Positions 61,004 to 64,000 of a stretch of DNA of 64,000 nt are shown here, piece after piece. Source of the DNA: Bosea vaviloviae (GTDB lineage: Bacteria > Pseudomonadota > Alphaproteobacteria > Rhizobiales > Beijerinckiaceae). The translations under genes and the position numbers were made by a program. The stretch spans positions 682,001 to 746,000 of the forward strand of contig NZ_CP017147.1 of NCBI RefSeq assembly GCF_001741865.1. Direction: 5' to 3'. The notes under the pieces were generated by a model. It saw nothing but the letters and a program-made list of their open reading frames with translations, was not told the DNA's origin and ran no database searches. Every line of letters begins with the position of its first letter. Position 1 is the first letter of the stretch.

Positions 61004-61441
61004 TCATCCCCCGAATGCGCGCTTCAGCGCGTCGAATCCACCCTGGAAGACATTCGTCCCGATACCTTCGATCAGCTCGGCCTCGCGCTCGGGCGCGCAG
61101 TCGAAATCGGCGGACCACTCGATGAAGGTTCGCTCCTGGTCGGTGATCGGCGTCAGCCTGAGCGTCGCGACATAATTCGTCAGCGGCATCGGCGAATCCA
61201 GGATCGCGTAGGTGCAGAACATGTCGTAGTCCGACAGGCCCAGAAGCTGCTCTCGCAGGCGGTCGCCGCTACGCAGCGTGAAGGCGCGGATGCAGCCGAC
61301 CTTGTCGGCGGGCTCGCCGTTCTCGATGCGGCTCTCGGCGATGCGCGGGTGCCAGTTCGGCAGGCCGTTGAAATCGCGCAAGCGAGCCCAGACCTTGGCA
61401 ACGGGGGCGGCGATGACGCTGGAAACGTAGACGCGGGGCAT
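61004..61441 (-). CDS. SRPBCC-family protein (CoxG-like), first of a tandem pair
   Basis: A 145-residue protein with the same fold: VWARLRDFNGLPNWHPRIAE, DKVGCIRAFTLRSGDRLREQL and LTNYVATLRLTPITDQER. The ATG at 61441 (MPRVYVSSVIAAPV) aligns with MPHVVRSTIIDASV of its neighbour, which settles the start. It is the first gene of the hydroxylase operon, 10 bp downstream of the flotillin stop, so transcription may come from further upstream. Confidence 0.85.
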   Translation of the reverse strand: MPRVYVSSVIAAPVAKVWARLRDFNGLPNWHPRIAESRIENGEPADKVGCIRAFTLRSGDRLREQLLGLSDYDMFCTYAILDSPMPLTNYVATLRLTPITDQERTFIEWSADFDCAPEREAELIEGIGTNVFQGGFDALKRAFGG

Positions 61442-61451
61442 GATGTCGTCC

Positions 61452-64000
61452 TCAAGCCTTCGTCTCGGGCGTGCCGTCGCCGCCACCGGTTCCGCCGCTG
61501 GTGTCGGCTCCCTTGGGCTTGGCTGGCTGCGCTTCCTTGGCGACGCGCTGCATGTCGGACGCCTCGCGCATCAGCCCGCCCATCTTGGCGAGATTGCCGC
61601 CCTCGATGCCGATCTCCTTCAGCACCTGGTCGATCATCGGAGCCTGCACGCGGTAGCGCAGGGCGGATTCGATGACCTCGTCGGTGGGCGAGCGCGCCGC
61701 GCCCCCGGCGCCTCCGCTCCCGCCGACGCCGGCGAGCCCATCGACATGAAGGATGCGGATGCTGTCGATCTTCTCCATCGGCTTGACGCTCTCGCGCACG
61801 ATGCCCTCGATCTTGTCGAGGAGGCGGCGGCGGAAGAGCCCGTACCGGGCGCCGTCGCTGAGCACGTTCTCGGCCTCGTAGAGCAGCTTCTGCGCTTCGG
61901 CGTCGACGGCGCGACGGACCTTGTCGGCTTCCGCGGCGATGTTGGATTCCTCGGCAGCCTTCTGCGCGAGCAGGACTTCGACGGTCTTGCGCCGCCTGGC
62001 GCCTTCGCTCTCGCGCACCGTCTTGACCTGCTCCTCGGCCTCGACCGCCTTGGCGCGGGCGACCTCGGCGCTGGCCTGGGCGGCGGATTCCTCCAGCGAC
62101 TTGGTGTATAGCGCAATCGCCTTGTCCATCGCGGCGCTCTCGACCTCGCGCTCTCGGTTGATTTCGAGCTTGCGCAGCTCGCGCTGACGCCCGACGCGGG
62201 CCTCGTCGAGCCCGCGATCCGACGAGATGCGGGCCCGCTCGACCTCCTCGTTCGAAGCGATCTGCGCCTCCTGCAGCGCCTGGGTGCGCGCGATCTCAAG
62301 CTGCTCCAGTGCGCGCCGCCGCTCGATGCGGGTGGTTTCGAGCGCCTGTTCGCGTGCGATATCGACGGTCTCGACCTGCTGCCGGGCAGTGATCTCGGCT
62401 TGCCGCAGGACGGCGTCGGCGTCGGTGCGCTCGACCTTCTTGGCGGCGAGAACGATGGCGCGGTCCTCTTCCGCCACCTCGACGGCCTTCTTCTGGGCGA
62501 TCTGCAGCATCTCGCGCGATTTCACCGAGTTGATTCGCTCCTCATCCAGCCCGAGTTCGATAGCGATGCGCCGGCGCTCGACCGTGTCGCGCCGCTTCAG
62601 CTCGGCTGAGTCGAGATCGGTTTCGCGGTCGATTTCCAGTTCCCGCGTCGAGAGTTCGGCCGCGATGCGCTCGCCGGCGACGATGCGCTCCTGGCTGATG
62701 CGCGCCGTCTCGACCTTCTCGCGGGACGAGATCCCGGCGGCTTCGACGACTTCGGTGCGTTTGATCTCCAGAAGGCTCTTGCGCTGCTCCAGTGCAATGC
62801 GATCGGCCGTGATGACGTCGTCCTGTGCGATGCGGGCCTTCTCAACGGCCTCGCGAGCCGAGATCTCGGCCTCGTCGAGGGCGCGGTTGCGCGCGATGCC
62901 GAGCGCGCGCACGCGCTCCTCCTGTGCGATGCGGGCGGTATCGACCGCCTCGCGCGCCGCAATGTCCTCCTGCTCCAGCACCCGGGTGCGCTCGATCTCG
63001 CGGTTGCGGACATCCTGCTCACCGGCGATGCGCGCAGAGCTGATCGCGCTCTCCTGCAGAATGCGCGCTTTCTCGGTGGACTCGCGGGCGGCGATCTCGG
63101 CTCCTTCCAGAACCGTTGTGCGCTCGATCTCCTTCTGCCGGATGTCGCGCTCCGAGGCGATGCGCGCGACATTGATCGAATGATCATTGGCGATGCGGGA
63201 CTTCTCGACCGTCTCGCGGGCAGCGATCTCGGCTTCCTCGACGGCTTGCGTGCGAGCGATCTCCTGCTGGCGGATGTCGCGTTCGGAGGCGATGCGGGCC
63301 TCGCTGATGGCGCGCTCATTGGCGATGCGCGACTTCTCGATCTCCTCACGCGACAGGATCTGTGCCTGCTCGGCCTCGGTGTCGCGCGCGGCGCGCTCGC
63401 GGGCGATCTCGGCGCGCTGCACGGCGCGCTTGATCTCGATCTCGCGCTGCTGTTCGAGCCTGGCCCCCTCGCTCTCGCGCTCGATGTCCAGCGCCTGGCG
63501 CTCTGCCTCCAGGTTGCGGGTGCGGATGCGGATCATCGAGTCCTGCTCGATGTCGTTGCGCAGCTTCCGCTTGTCCTCGATCTCCTCGATGATCCGCGTC
63601 AGGCCGGCGGCGTCGAAACGATTGGAGGGGTTGAAGTATTGCAGGTCGGTCTGGTCGAGGTCGGTGAGCGCGACCGATTCCAGCACGAGACCGTTCTGGT
63701 CGAGCGCCTCGGCGGCGGCGTCCTTGACGCGCTGGACATAGATGCCGCGCTGTTCGTGCATCTCCTCCATCGTCATTTCGGAGGCGACCGTGCGCAGAGC
63801 CGAGATGAATTTTCCCGAGAGCAACGCATTGAGTTGGTCGGGCTGCAATGTGCGCCGACCGAGCGTAGCGGCGGCGATCGCGACAGCCTCGCGCTGCGGC
63901 CGCACCCGGACATAAAACTCGGCATCGATATCGACGCGCATGCGGTCGCGGGTGATCAGCGCGTCGTTATTGGCGCGCGTCACGGCGAGCTGCAGCACGT
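61452..64000 (-). CDS. Flotillin/SPFH-family protein with 44-residue repeats (5' partial)
   Basis: At least 849 residues; the start lies beyond the window. The visible N-terminal part (ALITRDRMRVDIDAEFYVRV, GLVLESVALTDLDQTDLQYFNP) is the end of the SPFH/band-7 domain. Then comes a very long charged coiled coil, about residues 170-620, made of 44-residue units such as RIASERDIRQ..EI.RT...EAEIAARE..EK. The C-terminus has a glycine/alanine segment (GVGGSGGAGGAARSP). Flotillins organise membrane microdomains. It is probably co-transcribed with the following hydroxylase operon and might recruit that enzyme, though this is inference. Confidence 0.85.
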   Translation of the reverse strand, partial: VLQLAVTRANNDALITRDRMRVDIDAEFYVRVRPQREAVAIAAATLGRRTLQPDQLNALLSGKFISALRTVASEMTMEEMHEQRGIYVQRVKDAAAEALDQNGLVLESVALTDLDQTDLQYFNPSNRFDAAGLTRIIEEIEDKRKLRNDIEQDSMIRIRTRNLEAERQALDIERESEGARLEQQREIEIKRAVQRAEIARERAARDTEAEQAQILSREEIEKSRIANERAISEARIASERDIRQQEIARTQAVEEAEIAARETVEKSRIANDHSINVARIASERDIRQKEIERTTVLEGAEIAARESTEKARILQESAISSARIAGEQDVRNREIERTRVLEQEDIAAREAVDTARIAQEERVRALGIARNRALDEAEISAREAVEKARIAQDDVITADRIALEQRKSLLEIKRTEVVEAAGISSREKVETARISQERIVAGERIAAELSTRELEIDRETDLDSAELKRRDTVERRRIAIELGLDEERINSVKSREMLQIAQKKAVEVAEEDRAIVLAAKKVERTDADAVLRQAEITARQQVETVDIAREQALETTRIERRRALEQLEIARTQALQEAQIASNEEVERARISSDRGLDEARVGRQRELRKLEINREREVESAAMDKAIALYTKSLEESAAQASAEVARAKAVEAEEQVKTVRESEGARRRKTVEVLLAQKAAEESNIAAEADKVRRAVDAEAQKLLYEAENVLSDGARYGLFRRRLLDKIEGIVRESVKPMEKIDSIRILHVDGLAGVGGSGGAGGAARSPTDEVIESALRYRVQAPMIDQVLKEIGIEGGNLAKMGGLMREASDMQRVAKEAQPAKPKGADTSGGTGGGDGTPETKA

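Noticed and set aside
61452..64000. CRISPR or DNA tandem-repeat array in the flotillin region
   Set aside because: The periodicity is at protein level with diverged DNA units and no spacers; it is coding sequence.

Overview
The window is high-GC DNA, roughly two thirds G+C by eye. Its gene content suggests an alphaproteobacterium of the order Hyphomicrobiales: many ABC transporters for sugars and peptides, a FixL/FixJ-like pair, homospermidine synthase, dispersed rhizobial-type intergenic palindromes and Tat-exported binding proteins. A Bosea-like genus is my guess from overall feel and is not proven. No plasmid or phage replication genes are visible, so it looks chromosomal.

Layout. (1) 1-3.3 kb: the end of a NitT/TauT-type ABC ATPase, then a membrane histidine kinase and LuxR-type response regulator. 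(2) 3.3-11.5 kb, minus strand: a seven-gene polyol operon. It holds a LacI regulator with a perfect double operator, two permeases, a binding protein, an FAD oxidoreductase, a FGGY kinase and a ribitol-2-dehydrogenase-like SDR. (3) 11.8-20.1 kb: a shikimate dehydrogenase paralogue, an amidohydrolase and a complete Opp/Dpp peptide-type ABC operon with an alpha/beta hydrolase, facing a divergent RpiR regulator at 20.2-21.0 kb. (4) 21.2-26.3 kb: a tripartite-tricarboxylate-type binding protein and a homogentisate degradation cluster (hmgA, maiA, MarR). The fumarylacetoacetase gene survives there only as a C-terminal stub. The cluster is bracketed by a direct duplication of the 3' end of the RpiR gene. 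(5) 26.4-36.6 kb: a defence island of lower and more uneven GC, ending at a tRNA-Gly(GCC). It carries a Gabija-like pair, an unknown nuclease-fold protein, a three-gene ABC-3C system and an HNH endonuclease.

(6) 37.0-47.6 kb: mostly housekeeping genes. These are a DUF2459 protein, prolyl-tRNA deacylase, CnoX-type thioredoxin, a LON-domain protein, a UMF1-type MFS transporter, TPR and Sel1 proteins, homospermidine synthase and a metallophosphoesterase. (7) 46.8-61.4 kb, minus strand: about fifteen tightly packed genes that look like one catabolic unit. They include two SRPBCC (CoxG-like) proteins and a molybdenum hydroxylase whose large subunit is split into two genes, with its MoxR/VWA maturation pair. 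They also include an amidohydrolase, a metallo-beta-lactamase-fold lactonase, a gluconolactonase-isochorismatase fusion and a Ugp-type ABC importer. (8) 61.5 kb to the end: a large flotillin with 44-residue repeats, cut by the window edge.

How the parts may work together. The polyol operon would import a polyol, oxidise it to a ketose and phosphorylate it. The long minus-strand unit would import a carbohydrate-like or lactone/amide compound, oxidise it with a Mo enzyme and open the product with several hydrolases; its substrate is unknown. Both importers lack an ATPase gene, so both probably borrow one. The most rewarding regions are the defence island, the split Mo-hydroxylase operon and the duplicated RpiR end flanking the broken tyrosine pathway.
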